A stretch of 64,000 nucleotides of DNA from Kiloniella laminariae (GTDB taxonomy: Bacteria; Pseudomonadota; Alphaproteobacteria; Kiloniellales; Kiloniellaceae): assembly GCF_027214005.1 (NCBI RefSeq), contig NZ_JAPWGY010000001.1, positions 434,001 through 498,000 on the forward strand. Reading direction: 5' to 3'. The notes beneath the pieces were generated by a model. The model worked only from the letters and a program-made list of their open reading frames with translations, did no database searches and was not told the origin of the DNA. The position numbers were made by a program, and so were the translations under genes. Of this stretch, positions 17,040-25,775 are shown one piece after another. The number at the start of each line of letters is the position of its first letter. Within the stretch, counting starts at the first letter, position 1.

Positions 17040-17714
17040 ATGAAACAGCATCTGAGAGTGGCAGATTATAAAAGCATGCCGTGGAAAAACGGTTTGGGGA
17101 CGACTGTTGAACTGGCTGTTGCTTCCCATGGATCGGCCAATGGATCGGTCCATGAATCGGCCCATGAATCGGCCCATGAATCGACTGGCTTGCCGGATCA
17201 AGGTGACAGCCCGTTTCTCTGGCGTATCAGTATTGCCACCGTTGCTCAGGATGGTCCGTTTTCCTGTTTTCCCTGTATCGACCGTAATCTCATGATCCTT
17301 GAGGGCAAGGGAATGGTTCTGGATGTGGCGCGACAGGGAAAACTGACGTTGAAAGCGCCCTTGCAACCTGTCGAATTTGCAGGTGATGTCGCTGTCGAGG
17401 CACAGCTGACAGAGGGGCCGATCACAGACTTTAATGTCATGGTCGATCGCCGCTACGCCCGGGCAAGTGTCCATGTGCTACAGCTCGGTCTGGAAAAACA
17501 GATGGTTGAGCTGTCTGGTGGAACCGACTTTTTTTACATTCCCGCGAATGCAGCAGCGGTGGTAATAAACGCGGATCAGAAATTCCGGCTTGTAGCAGGG
17601 GAAAGCTGTCATCTGTCGGGTGAAAGCGGGCAGGTTTCACTGGTCAGGGAAGAGACTGCTGCTATGGGAAAAACGTCATCCCCTGTCATTCATGTTGCTA
17701 TCAGGCATCTCTGA
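17040..17714 (+). CDS. HutD/Ves family protein with internal repeat insertion
   Basis: 224 aa. Conserved HutD/Ves features: YKSMPWKNGLGTTVELA at residues 10-26, WRISIATVAQDGPFSCFPCIDRNLMILEG at about 61-89, and a cupin-like C-terminal half. HutD/Ves proteins are bicupins of uncertain role, linked to histidine use or stress. The family normally passes almost directly from the WKNG motif to the WRIS strand; here a Gly/Ser/His-Glu stretch (SVHESAHESAHES) made by a 12-bp DNA repeat is inserted. It is the last gene of the iron operon, 91 bases after the ATPase. Role in iron metabolism is only suggested by position. Confidence 0.85.
   Translation: MKQHLRVADYKSMPWKNGLGTTVELAVASHGSANGSVHESAHESAHESTGLPDQGDSPFLWRISIATVAQDGPFSCFPCIDRNLMILEGKGMVLDVARQGKLTLKAPLQPVEFAGDVAVEAQLTEGPITDFNVMVDRRYARASVHVLQLGLEKQMVELSGGTDFFYIPANAAAVVINADQKFRLVAGESCHLSGESGQVSLVREETAAMGKTSSPVIHVAIRHL
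17127..17183 (+). repeat. 12-bp in-frame tandem repeat
   Basis: Nearly five copies of CATGAATCGGCC: two diverged copies (catggatcggcc, aatggatcggtc), two exact, then a 9-base partial. Unit length is a multiple of three, so copy-number change would lengthen or shorten the HutD-like protein without a frameshift. Confidence 0.9.
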
Positions 17715-17738
17715 GTGACACTGTAGCCGGGGTTGATC

Positions 17739-18287
17739 TTATTCAGTGTGGCGTTGTCTCTCGATCCAGGCCACAGCCTTTTCCCGGTCAGTGAAGACGT
17801 TGAAGACCTGGTTCGGGAGCACGGCTCTGATCGCTTTTATCAGGATATTGAAGCTTTTCTGGTCAGACAAAAAGGCTGTGCGTCTTTTGGGGCCTTTCCC
17901 GCCGAAATGGTGATCCCACTGGTCACCAATTTCCTTGACGGTATGCCAGCTGGCGTTGCCCCGATGAAATCGCAGATCAATGACATTGTCATAGTTTTCC
18001 AGGTTCGGAATTTGTTGCCATATCTCTTTGAGTTCGGCTAAAAGCTGATCTGTATGCAGGTGCCCTATATAGGTCATGTGCCGAACCAATCTGGTCCGGT
18101 CAAGGTGGCATTCAACGCGGGGTGGCAGGAGTGCGGGAGGGTTAAGGTGACTGTAATCTGCCGGAGGCGGAAAGGGACAATCTTTTGCGTTGTCCGAAGT
18201 CATCCTTTCAGAAGTATTCTTCTGAAAATCTTCAGGGAACATTTCATCGCTGCCCCTTCTGGCGATCTTGCAATCGTCAAAGGTCAT
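17739..18287 (-). CDS. STAS/SEC14-like domain protein (hypothetical)
   Basis: 182 aa from the ATG at 18287; a longer TTG-initiated version reaching 18359 is less likely. The C-terminal 110 residues look like a STAS/SEC14 alpha-beta domain: LLAELKEIWQQIPNLENYDNVIDLRF, then KRRTAFLSDQKSFNILIKAI and the closing VFTDREKAVAWIERQ, typical of cytoplasmic SpoIIAA-like proteins. The N-terminal 70 residues are Pro- and Asp-rich and probably disordered. It stands alone, convergent with the HutD gene. Function unknown. Confidence 0.65.
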   Translation of the reverse strand: MTFDDCKIARRGSDEMFPEDFQKNTSERMTSDNAKDCPFPPPADYSHLNPPALLPPRVECHLDRTRLVRHMTYIGHLHTDQLLAELKEIWQQIPNLENYDNVIDLRFHRGNASWHTVKEIGDQWDHHFGGKGPKRRTAFLSDQKSFNILIKAIRAVLPNQVFNVFTDREKAVAWIERQRHTE

Positions 18288-18616
18288 ATCTGAAGGAGCC
18301 TCGCCTAAAAAGAAAATAAGGTCTGATCTTATACAATTAATAAGGCAAGGGAGCAACAATTTACAGGCAAAAGCTGGATACTTGCCATCAAGTCATGAGA
18401 TAATATCATGAGATTGCGATTATTTCTTGCTTTGCGGCGCTCTGCACTGGCATTACCTTACGACTGTAGAAAATATCCAATTCAGTCAAGGGTTCGTAAA
18501 TCCGGGAAAAACAGGGGTGTTCACCCCTGTCGGAGCTCAACATCGGCTGATAAACACATGCTATCCTGCACAGTTCAACCAGGACTGTCGCAGTCTGATA
18601 CTTCAAGGAGAGACGC
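18288..18616. other. 329-bp divergent intergenic region
   Basis: AT-rich in its left half, and holds the promoters of the minus-strand STAS-like gene and of the dehydrogenase. The only clear structure is a perfect inverted repeat at 18511-18530. No coding sequence is supported. Confidence 0.6.
18511..18530. promoter_or_regulatory. perfect palindrome upstream of ALDH7 gene
   Basis: ACAGGGGTG, 2 bases, then CACCCCTGT: 9-bp perfect arms about 87 bases before the start codon. Either a dimeric repressor site or an mRNA hairpin in the leader; no T-tract follows, so it is not a terminator. Confidence 0.5.
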
Positions 18617-20122
18617 ATGAGCTATTCTGATATTCTGGAACGTCTGGGCTTGTCCCAGGCTGAAACAACCGGCGGCTCCCTGAAGGTGACATCTCCGGTC
18701 GATGGGGCTGAAATCGCCGCTGTCGCCGAGATTAAAGCTGCGGATGTTCCCGCAGTGATCGCCTCTGCCAAGTCTGCGTTCAACAGCTGGAAGGCTGTAC
18801 CTGCACCGCGTCGTGGTGAGCTGGTTCGTCTGCTGGGCGAGGAGCTGCGTGCAGCCAAGGAAGATCTCGGCCGTCTGGTGACACTGGAATGCGGCAAGAT
18901 CTATGAAGAGGGCTTGGGTGAAGTTCAGGAGATGATCGACATCTGTGACTTTGCTGTTGGTCTGTCCCGTCAGCTTTATGGCCTGACGATTGCGTCAGAG
19001 CGCCCGGGTCACCACATGCGTGAAAGCTGGCACCCGATGGGGGTGTGCGGTGTGATCTCTGCCTTTAACTTCCCGGTGGCTGTCTGGTCCTGGAATACGG
19101 CACTGGCGCTGGTTTGCGGTAACTCTGTGATCTGGAAGCCGTCGGAAAAAACACCTTTGACTGCTCTGGCCTGTCAGAAGATCCTTGAAAAAGCACTGGC
19201 CCGTTTTGGTGATGATGCCCCGGAAGGCCTGCATCATGTGCTGATCGGTGGGCGTGATGTTGGCGATGCCATGGTCAGCAGCGAAGATGTGCCGATTGTC
19301 TCTGCTACGGGCAGCACGGCCATGGGCCGTCAGGTTGGTCCAAAAGTTGCCGCCCGCTTTGGCCGTTCCATCCTGGAACTCGGTGGCAACAACGCCATGA
19401 TCGTCACACCGTCTGCTGATCTGGATATGGCCGTCCGCGCTATTCTTTTCTCGGCTGTGGGCACAGCCGGCCAGCGCTGTACGACCCTGCGCCGTCTGAT
19501 CGTGCACAAGGATATCTATGAGCAGCTGATGCCCCGTGTGATCGCCGCCTATGCGTCGGTCAAGGTCGGCAATCCACTGGAAAAAGGCACATTGGTTGGC
19601 CCGCTGATTGATCAGGCGTCTTTTGACGGCATGCAGTCTGCACTGGCGGCAGCGAAAGCATCGGGTGGCAAGGTCCATGGCGGCGAGCGCGAACTGGCCG
19701 AGCAGTTCCCCGGCGGGTATTATGTTCGTCCAGCCGTGGTTGAAATGCCGGTTCAGAACAAGGTTGTCGAGACTGAAACCTTTGCGCCGATCCTCTATGC
19801 GATGAAATACGACAGCTTTGATGCGGCAGTCGAGATGCAGAATGCGGTGCCACAGGGCCTGTCTTCCTGTGTCTTCACCACGGATGTACGCGAAGCAGAA
19901 CAGTTCCTGTCTGATGTCGGTTCCGACTGTGGTATTGCCAACGTCAATATCGGCCCAAGCGGTGCGGAAATCGGTGGTGCTTTCGGTGGTGAAAAGGAAA
20001 CCGGGGGTGGACGTGAGTCCGGTTCTGATGCATGGAAAGCCTATATGCGTCGCCAGACCAATACCGTGAACTATTCCCGTTCTCTGCCATTGGCACAGGG
20101 AATCACCTTTGATATCGACTGA
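18617..20122 (+). CDS. amaB: L-piperidine-6-carboxylate / alpha-aminoadipic semialdehyde dehydrogenase (ALDH7 family)
   Basis: 501 aa, the usual length. NAD-dependent aldehyde dehydrogenase fold: ISAFNFPVAVWSWNTALALVCGN, KPSEKTPLTAL, catalytic Glu in ILELGGNNA and catalytic Cys in GTAGQRCTTLRRL. FGRSILELGGNNA and PSGAEIGGAFGGEKETGGGRESGSDAWKAYMRR are characteristic of the ALDH7 (antiquitin) group, which oxidises aminoadipate semialdehyde in lysine degradation. The lysine substrate comes from family membership; no other lysine-catabolism gene is adjacent. AAGGAGAGACGC gives a good ribosome site. Confidence 0.88.
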   Translation: MSYSDILERLGLSQAETTGGSLKVTSPVDGAEIAAVAEIKAADVPAVIASAKSAFNSWKAVPAPRRGELVRLLGEELRAAKEDLGRLVTLECGKIYEEGLGEVQEMIDICDFAVGLSRQLYGLTIASERPGHHMRESWHPMGVCGVISAFNFPVAVWSWNTALALVCGNSVIWKPSEKTPLTALACQKILEKALARFGDDAPEGLHHVLIGGRDVGDAMVSSEDVPIVSATGSTAMGRQVGPKVAARFGRSILELGGNNAMIVTPSADLDMAVRAILFSAVGTAGQRCTTLRRLIVHKDIYEQLMPRVIAAYASVKVGNPLEKGTLVGPLIDQASFDGMQSALAAAKASGGKVHGGERELAEQFPGGYYVRPAVVEMPVQNKVVETETFAPILYAMKYDSFDAAVEMQNAVPQGLSSCVFTTDVREAEQFLSDVGSDCGIANVNIGPSGAEIGGAFGGEKETGGGRESGSDAWKAYMRRQTNTVNYSRSLPLAQGITFDID

Positions 20123-20143
20123 TATTAAGCAGCGATAGAAATG

Positions 20144-20173
20144 CAGAAAGGGTCGCTTTGGCGGCCCTTTCTG
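20144..20173. terminator. terminator between convergent ALDH7 and ABC ATPase genes
   Basis: CAGAAAGGG paired with CCCTTTCTG around a GC-rich imperfect inner stem, followed by TTTGT on the plus strand. It lies between the two stop codons. Confidence 0.8.
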
Positions 20174-20198
20174 TTTGTAATGTCCTGCTGGAGGAAGG

Positions 20199-21080
20199 TT
20201 AAGCTGTACGGGCGAGAGGTAAAGGATTTTTACGCCGCTGCGAACTTGTGGCGATATGCAGGGGGCCGTGCCCGGGGATATTCAGATACTGTCCCCGGAT
20301 TGCAAAGGTGCTTTCAATCAATCCTGTTGTTACAAGCTCCTGGGGTGGACCGGAGTAGAGCAGTTTTCCGTTGGCAAGCAGGGTCAGGCTATCAGCAAAC
20401 ATCAGGGCGTGATTGATTTCGTGCAGGGAAAGGGCGATGGTCAGACCTTGTGTTGTTGAGAGCTCCTGCAACAGTTCAAGTACTTCCAGTTGATGGCCGA
20501 GATCAAGGTAGGTCGTCGGTTCATCAAGCAAGAGAATGGACGCCTGCTGGGCCAGCGCTGTCGCAATCCAGGCGCGTTGACGCTCTCCGCCAGAGACTGT
20601 GCGCATTGAACGCTCGCGATAATCCAGCAGACCCGTCTGTTCCAGTGCCCAGCTGACAGCCTCACGATCTTCAGCTGTCAATGCCCGGATCAGGCCCCGG
20701 TGGGCAAAGCGCCCCTGTTCGACCAGCTGGCCGATGGTCATGTTTTCTGGAACTTCGGGAGCCTGGGGCAAAAAAGACAGGGCCCGGGCAAGTGTCCGTC
20801 GCGGCCATTTGTGCAGCTCCTTTCCTTGCAGGACCGCCGAACCTTGAGTGGGTTTGAGCAGCCCGGCCATGGCGCGTAACAGCGTACTTTTACCACAGCC
20901 GTTCGGACCGATCAGGATGTTGACCTTACCTTGCTGCAGGTTGAGCGAGAGACCTTCCACTACAGGCTGCCTACTGTATCCCAGTGTGACATTGTCTAGC
21001 GAAATTGAACTGATCTCTCTGGGAGAGCTGGAAGAAAAGACAGTGGCTTCGGGGAGGGAGCTGGGCATGCTGAGGGTCAT
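20199..21080 (-). CDS. iron-siderophore ABC transporter ATPase (FecE/FhuC-like)
   Basis: 293 aa. Walker A GPNGCGKST, Q-loop FLPQAPEVPENM, signature TVSGGERQRAW, Walker B ILLLDEPTTYLDLGHQ, switch His in LSLHEIN. The LDEPTTYLDL box is the typical FecE/FhuC form. Its start overlaps the stop of the upstream permease (ATGA). Third gene of a permease-permease-ATPase operon that begins at a Fur box. Confidence 0.94.
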   Translation of the reverse strand: MTLSMPSSLPEATVFSSSSPREISSISLDNVTLGYSRQPVVEGLSLNLQQGKVNILIGPNGCGKSTLLRAMAGLLKPTQGSAVLQGKELHKWPRRTLARALSFLPQAPEVPENMTIGQLVEQGRFAHRGLIRALTAEDREAVSWALEQTGLLDYRERSMRTVSGGERQRAWIATALAQQASILLLDEPTTYLDLGHQLEVLELLQELSTTQGLTIALSLHEINHALMFADSLTLLANGKLLYSGPPQELVTTGLIESTFAIRGQYLNIPGHGPLHIATSSQRRKNPLPLARTA

Positions 21081-22177
21081 CCATAACGGCGGAGCAGGAC
21101 AAGAAAAACCGGAACACCAAGCAGTGCTGCGATGATTCCAACGGGAACTTCATTGGGGCTGAGCAGCAGACGGCCAATCAGATCAGAACCGACCACCAGC
21201 CCGGCCCCGAGCAGGGCGACGATGGGAATGTAAAAGTGCTGGTTGGTGCCCCGGGACAGATAGCGGGCAAGGTGAGGCACAACGAGCCCGATAAAGCCGA
21301 CAGGTCCGACGACCCCGACAGCACTGGCTGCGAGGCCGGCACCGACAGCCAGCGCGAGGCTGCGCCAGAGAGGAACTGAAAGGCCAAAAGAGGTCGCGCA
21401 GTCGTCTTCGAGCTGCAACAAACGTACAGGACGCCGGAGCAAGGGCAGGAAAAACAGGCTGGCGACAGTCCAGGGCAAAAGATAAATCAGATGATCCCAG
21501 CCCCGGGCGTAGAGACTGCCAGACATCCAGAGCAGGATGGATTCCATCCGGGTCGAGCCCCAACCAGCCAGCAGCCCCATTGCCAGAGCATGAAGCACAG
21601 CCCCCAGAGCAATACCCATCAGGGTTAAGCGCAAGGGAGACAGACCGCTTTGCCAGGACAGGAGATAGACTGCAAAGCCAGCAATCAGCCCGCCGAGACA
21701 ACCAGCCAGGGGCAGATACTCCAGGGGAATTGTAAAAAGCTGGCTGCCATCGCTATTCCCGGCATAAACGGCAAACATCAGAAAGAGCATCACGGCCAGT
21801 GTTGCCCCCTGTGAAACACCCAGGATGGTGGGATCAGCAAGCGGGTTGCGCGTGATTGCCTGGAGCAGGGCGCCGGAAAGAGCAAAATGAACCCCGACAA
21901 GCAACCCGACAATAACGCGGGGGAGCCGCTGGAAAGCGATAATGGTGTCGGTGCGTTGGCTGCCCTCGCCGAAAAGGGCAAAGAGGGTTTCAGCCGTTTC
22001 AAGATCGACGGTGCCCAGAAAGATTGCCAGGATCACGACAATCGGAAAGCTGAATATAACAAGGCCAAGCAACCCGCCTGATATCCGGGAACCGGATAGC
22101 TGTTGCGCCGGGATTTTCCGATTTTTTTTGAGGCTGCTGGCGATGCCGGACATGCTGGAAGAGGGGGCAGGCTGCAT
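21077..22177 (-). CDS. FecCD family siderophore ABC permease, second subunit
   Basis: 366 aa with about nine or ten helices. Motifs: FQRLPRVIVGLLVGVHFALSGALLQAITRNPLADPTILGVSQGA, and VGPVGFIGLVVPHLARYLSRGTNQHFYIP in the ATPase-coupling region. Starts 6 bases after the stop of the other permease; the pair would form a heterodimeric channel like FecC/FecD or FepD/FepG. GAGAG precedes the ATG. Confidence 0.94.
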   Translation of the reverse strand: MQPAPSSSMSGIASSLKKNRKIPAQQLSGSRISGGLLGLVIFSFPIVVILAIFLGTVDLETAETLFALFGEGSQRTDTIIAFQRLPRVIVGLLVGVHFALSGALLQAITRNPLADPTILGVSQGATLAVMLFLMFAVYAGNSDGSQLFTIPLEYLPLAGCLGGLIAGFAVYLLSWQSGLSPLRLTLMGIALGAVLHALAMGLLAGWGSTRMESILLWMSGSLYARGWDHLIYLLPWTVASLFFLPLLRRPVRLLQLEDDCATSFGLSVPLWRSLALAVGAGLAASAVGVVGPVGFIGLVVPHLARYLSRGTNQHFYIPIVALLGAGLVVGSDLIGRLLLSPNEVPVGIIAALLGVPVFLVLLRRYG

Positions 22178-22183
22178 AAGCTC

Positions 22184-23218
22184 TCAGGCCTTCTGTCGAT
22201 AGATAATGGCAAGGAAAATTGGCCCGCCGATCAAGGCCGTGATCATGCCGATCGGCAGTTCCCGTGGGGCGGCGAGTGTGCGGGAAAAGAGATCGGCACT
22301 GACCAGTAACAGCGCGCCAAGAGCAAGGGAAAGCGCGACGGCTGTACCTGTTGTACGGGCGCCAAGCATCCGGGCCATATGCGGGACACAGAGTCCGACA
22401 AAGGCAATCGGGCCAGCAACCGCGACAACCCCGGCACTGAGGCAGATTGCCAGCAAGGCCAGCAGAGAACGCCAGAGACGGACATTGACCCCCATGGCCT
22501 GAGCGGGCTCATCGCCAAGAGACAAGAGAGCAAGCGGGCGCAGGCAGAAAAAAACACAGACCAATCCGGGGACAACCCACGGCAGCATGATCAGCAACTG
22601 GGACCAGCTACGTCCCTGAAGTCCGCCAGAGAGCCAGAAGAGCAGGGTACCGGTTTGTGGCCCGGCAGAAAGCAGGGTCAGCGTGGTCACTGCAGCGGCG
22701 AGAAAAGAAACGGATACCCCGGCAAGAGCCAGACGTAAAGGCGAGGACAAGGTCGGTCCACTGAGAAACAGGGTGATGCTGGCTGCGGCTGTGCCGCCAA
22801 AGAGGGCAAGAAAGGGATAATAATAAGGGCTGATCAATTGAGGCAGACAGACAAAAGCCAGAACCACAAGCATGGCTGCCCCGGATGTAACCCCGGTAAG
22901 GGAGGGAGAAGCCAGCGGGTTTCTGGTAATGCTTTGCAACAGGTAACCGGCAACGGCCAGACTTGCGCCCGCGAGGAGGGCAATCAGCATGCGGGGCAGG
23001 CGCAGTTCCCAGAGAATAATGCTGGATACACTGTCATCGGGAAGCCAAAGGACACGAATGATTTCTGATACAGGAATGTATTGTGCGCCAATCCCAAGGC
23101 CGAGCAGGCCAACAGTCACGGCGACAGCGGCGATTCCCGTAACAAGAAAGAAAGGGGCTGCTTTTTGTCGCCGGGCAGCCCCGTAACTGTTTGGTGAGAG
23201 TGCTTGGAATTTTGACAC
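22184..23218 (-). CDS. FecCD family siderophore ABC permease, first subunit
   Basis: 344 aa from a GTG start. Motifs LRLPRMLIALLAGASLAVAGYLLQSITRNPLASPSLTGVTSGA and GPIAFVGLCVPHMARMLGARTTG are those of FecD/FepD permeases. It is the first gene after the Fur box at 23254-23272. The binding protein for this channel is probably the one encoded at 28719-29696 in the same locus. Confidence 0.94.
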   Translation of the reverse strand: MSKFQALSPNSYGAARRQKAAPFFLVTGIAAVAVTVGLLGLGIGAQYIPVSEIIRVLWLPDDSVSSIILWELRLPRMLIALLAGASLAVAGYLLQSITRNPLASPSLTGVTSGAAMLVVLAFVCLPQLISPYYYPFLALFGGTAAASITLFLSGPTLSSPLRLALAGVSVSFLAAAVTTLTLLSAGPQTGTLLFWLSGGLQGRSWSQLLIMLPWVVPGLVCVFFCLRPLALLSLGDEPAQAMGVNVRLWRSLLALLAICLSAGVVAVAGPIAFVGLCVPHMARMLGARTTGTAVALSLALGALLLVSADLFSRTLAAPRELPIGMITALIGGPIFLAIIYRQKA

Positions 23219-23253
23219 GTGTTTTTTGGTTCTGTCTTATCAATCAATGGTGG

Positions 23254-23272
23254 TTAATGATAATGATACGCA
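23254..23272 (-). promoter_or_regulatory. Fur-type box before the FecDDC operon
   Basis: TTAATGATAATGATACGCA contains the GATAAT-type hexamer repeats of a Fur site and lies 36 bases upstream of the permease start. It falls after the end of the MATE gene, so the transporter genes can be transcribed from their own iron-controlled promoter. Confidence 0.78.
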
Positions 23273-23314
23273 ATATCGGCGTCAACCGTTGTGTCACTGT
23301 CCGTGCGACAGGTT

Positions 23315-24736
23315 TCAGGTGCTTTGTAAAACCCCGCTGCGTCGCGCCCAGGAAAAATACTCGAAGGCAAAAATCATCAGACATGCTGTCGCTGCAACTC
23401 CGACCAGCAGACCGACCCAGATTCCGCTGGCCCCCTGATGCTGATCAATACCCAGAAACCAGGCGGCAGGAAGCCCGATAAACCAGTAACCAGCCACGGT
23501 AATCCAGAAACCTCTTGTGGCTTGCCCGAGGCCACGCAAGGTGCCAATGGCAATGTTTTGCAGGGCATCAAAGATCTGAAGCACCCCTGCGATCAGCAGC
23601 AGGCTGCTTGCCAGTGCCAGAACCTCGGCTGGTTGCTGCCCGCTTTTCAGGGTTATCAGAGTAATAAAACGTTCCGGGGCAAGAAAATAGAACATCGCGA
23701 TGATGGACATGATTGTCCCCCCAAGGAAAAAGGCGGTACGCCCAACCTTGCTGATGGTTTCTTCGGCTGGTCTTTGGCCCGAGAAAGTTCCGGCGGTTAC
23801 CGGATGGGCCTTCCGGGTACCCGTACCGCGACCAACAGCCTCACTGATACCGACCGAAGCGGCATGGGACAGGCCGATAGCGATCATGAAGACGATATAG
23901 ACCATCTGGTTGACCAGGGTATGTGCCGCCAGGGCTGTTTGTCCGACCGTTCCCATCATCAGGGCGATGACGGCAAAAAAGCCGGCTTCGGACCCATAGG
24001 AGGCCGAGGTCGGTATCCCGATCCTGAGCAGGTCGCGGGTATTTGACCAGACCCGCGCAACATCAAGGCGTAGACGGCCAAAATCTATCTGGCTGTGTGT
24101 CAGAATTGCCAGAGCAAAAAAGGAGAGCAGGAAAACCAGGCTGCTGGCTGCGGCAATACCGGCAAGCCCCAGTCTGGGCAGGCCAAAAAGTCCTTCGATC
24201 AGAATATAGTTCAATCCGGCGTTGACCCCGATGGATACCAGGGTGATCCATAACAGAGGGCCGGCCTTGCGCAGGCCTACGCTGACCCCGCGATAGCTAT
24301 AGAACCAGAACGCAGGCAGTATTCCCGGTGCCATCCAGGCGAGATACTCGGCAGCCTGGGTTACAATGGCGGGTTCCTGTCCCAGATAAACCAGACCACT
24401 GGAGCCAAAGAGCATCAGCAGGGCTGCGACGAGGCCCGCTGTGCTGGAGACAGCCAGCCCGGCAAAAAGACAGTCGGAAAGGGCGCTGTCCCTGCCTGCG
24501 CCAATGGCTTCGGCGACCATGTTTGAAAGACCGACAACGAGACCAAAGCCCATGGTCCGCAAAAGGTTGAAGATAAAGAAAGCCAATCCGCCTGCAGCCA
24601 GGCTGGCTTCGCCAAGCAAGCCCATCATGACAATGTCAGTGGTTGAAATGGCGACCTGTGCAAGTTGCGTCAGGATGAGCGGTGAGGCGAGGCGCAGCAG
24701 CGACTGCGCCTCGACCAGATACCCCCGGATAAACAT
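23315..24736 (-). CDS. MATE family efflux transporter, candidate siderophore exporter
   Basis: 473 aa from the ATG at 24736, which lies 4 bases past the SbnA-like stop; a TTG at 24772 would overlap that gene. Twelve hydrophobic segments in two MATE halves: LASPLILTQLAQVAISTTDIVMMGLLG at the start and IGIPTSASYGSEAGFFAVIALMMG at the second half. An insertion near residue 320-340 (GRGTGTRKAHPVTAGTFSGQRPAEE) is longer than usual. It sits where staphyloferrin clusters place an MFS exporter, so export of the metallophore is a reasonable guess. NorM-type drug export is the alternative. Confidence 0.85.
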   Translation of the reverse strand: MFIRGYLVEAQSLLRLASPLILTQLAQVAISTTDIVMMGLLGEASLAAGGLAFFIFNLLRTMGFGLVVGLSNMVAEAIGAGRDSALSDCLFAGLAVSSTAGLVAALLMLFGSSGLVYLGQEPAIVTQAAEYLAWMAPGILPAFWFYSYRGVSVGLRKAGPLLWITLVSIGVNAGLNYILIEGLFGLPRLGLAGIAAASSLVFLLSFFALAILTHSQIDFGRLRLDVARVWSNTRDLLRIGIPTSASYGSEAGFFAVIALMMGTVGQTALAAHTLVNQMVYIVFMIAIGLSHAASVGISEAVGRGTGTRKAHPVTAGTFSGQRPAEETISKVGRTAFFLGGTIMSIIAMFYFLAPERFITLITLKSGQQPAEVLALASSLLLIAGVLQIFDALQNIAIGTLRGLGQATRGFWITVAGYWFIGLPAAWFLGIDQHQGASGIWVGLLVGVAATACLMIFAFEYFSWARRSGVLQST

Positions 24737-24740
24737 AAAA

Positions 24741-25775
24741 TCAGTCGTTCCTTGTACCAAAAAAGAGTTCAAGTTCTGCCGGAAGTTCCGTACTTAACAG
24801 TTTGCGTTCCGCCATCCAGTCGTCATCGTAATAACTGTCGAGGTACTTGTCTCCTGCGTCGGGAATGATGACGACCACCGTACCGGTGAGAAAGCCTTCG
24901 CGGATGGCGCGGATCGCTGCATAGAGTGCCCCGCCGGCAGAACCGCCGATCAGCAGACCAAAACGTCGCGCGATGTACCGGGCCGTATTGAAAGCCGCGA
25001 TATCGTCGACCTTTACCCCGAGGCTGATCTGATCGTAATCGACACAGACCCCGATTTCGGCACCGGGCGGGGTCCCTGTTCCTGACTGGTAATAAGTTCC
25101 CCCGGCCCCTCCAAAGATAATGGACCCTTCAGGTTCAACGCCGAGGCTGTAGAGTTCAGGGATGGTTTTTCGCAAGGCTTTTGCCGTACCGCAAAGCGAC
25201 CCTCCGGTGCCTGCCGCCCCGACCAGCGCTTCGATTTCTGGTCCAAGGATTTCCAGAAGTTCTTCGGCGAGCGATGTATAGCCATCTGGATTGGCAGGGT
25301 TGTTGTGTTGTTCCGTCCAGAAACTGCCGGGATCTTCGGCTGCAATTCGGGCAGCAGTTTCATCGCGCAATGCAGTTGAAAGTTCTCCGTCGCTGCTATT
25401 TTCATCGACGAAAACGATATCCGCGCCGAGGGCACGCATGGCCCGGAGTTTGTCTTTGGCGGCGTGGCTGTCGACAATCGCGGTGAAGCGATATCCCCGT
25501 TCAGCCGCAATGGCTGCCAGTCCCAGCCCGGTGTTGCCGGAGGTGCTTTCGACAATGCGACCACCGGGCTTTAGCTGGCCAGAGGCTTCTGCTGCATTGA
25601 TCATATTGAGCGCCATACGGAATTTCATGTTACCCATGGGATTGAACTGCTCAAGCTTGAGCAACAGCGTGGCCTTGTGGTGGGGGACTGGAAGCTGGAG
25701 AAGAGGGGTGTGCCCGACCGTCTGGCTGTAGCGGGTAACAATACCCCGGTTGTGACTGTGTTGTTTCAATTCCAT
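24741..25775 (-). CDS. sbnA: SbnA-like PLP enzyme, N-(2-amino-2-carboxyethyl)-L-glutamate synthase
   Basis: 344 aa from ATG 25775 (GAGGA upstream), overlapping the decarboxylase stop by 10 bases. Cysteine-synthase fold type II: PLP lysine Lys51 in FNPMGNMKFRMA, phosphate-binding STSGNTG at 77-83, GAAGTGGSLCG further on. The GNMKFR form of the lysine box differs from the GSVKDR of true cysteine synthases. SbnA condenses O-phospho-L-serine with L-glutamate. The adjacent SbnB-like and SbnI-like genes support this over cysteine synthesis. Confidence 0.83.
   Translation of the reverse strand: MELKQHSHNRGIVTRYSQTVGHTPLLQLPVPHHKATLLLKLEQFNPMGNMKFRMALNMINAAEASGQLKPGGRIVESTSGNTGLGLAAIAAERGYRFTAIVDSHAAKDKLRAMRALGADIVFVDENSSDGELSTALRDETAARIAAEDPGSFWTEQHNNPANPDGYTSLAEELLEILGPEIEALVGAAGTGGSLCGTAKALRKTIPELYSLGVEPEGSIIFGGAGGTYYQSGTGTPPGAEIGVCVDYDQISLGVKVDDIAAFNTARYIARRFGLLIGGSAGGALYAAIRAIREGFLTGTVVVIIPDAGDKYLDSYYDDDWMAERKLLSTELPAELELFFGTRND

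Noticed and set aside
17127-17183. Short regular repeat as a CRISPR array
   Set aside because: Units are contiguous without spacers and lie inside a reading frame.
24741-25775. Cysteine synthase (CysK/CysM)
   Set aside because: The lysine box is GNMKFR rather than GSVKDR, and SbnB/SbnH/SbnI-like neighbours with Fur boxes fit the diaminopropionate pathway better.
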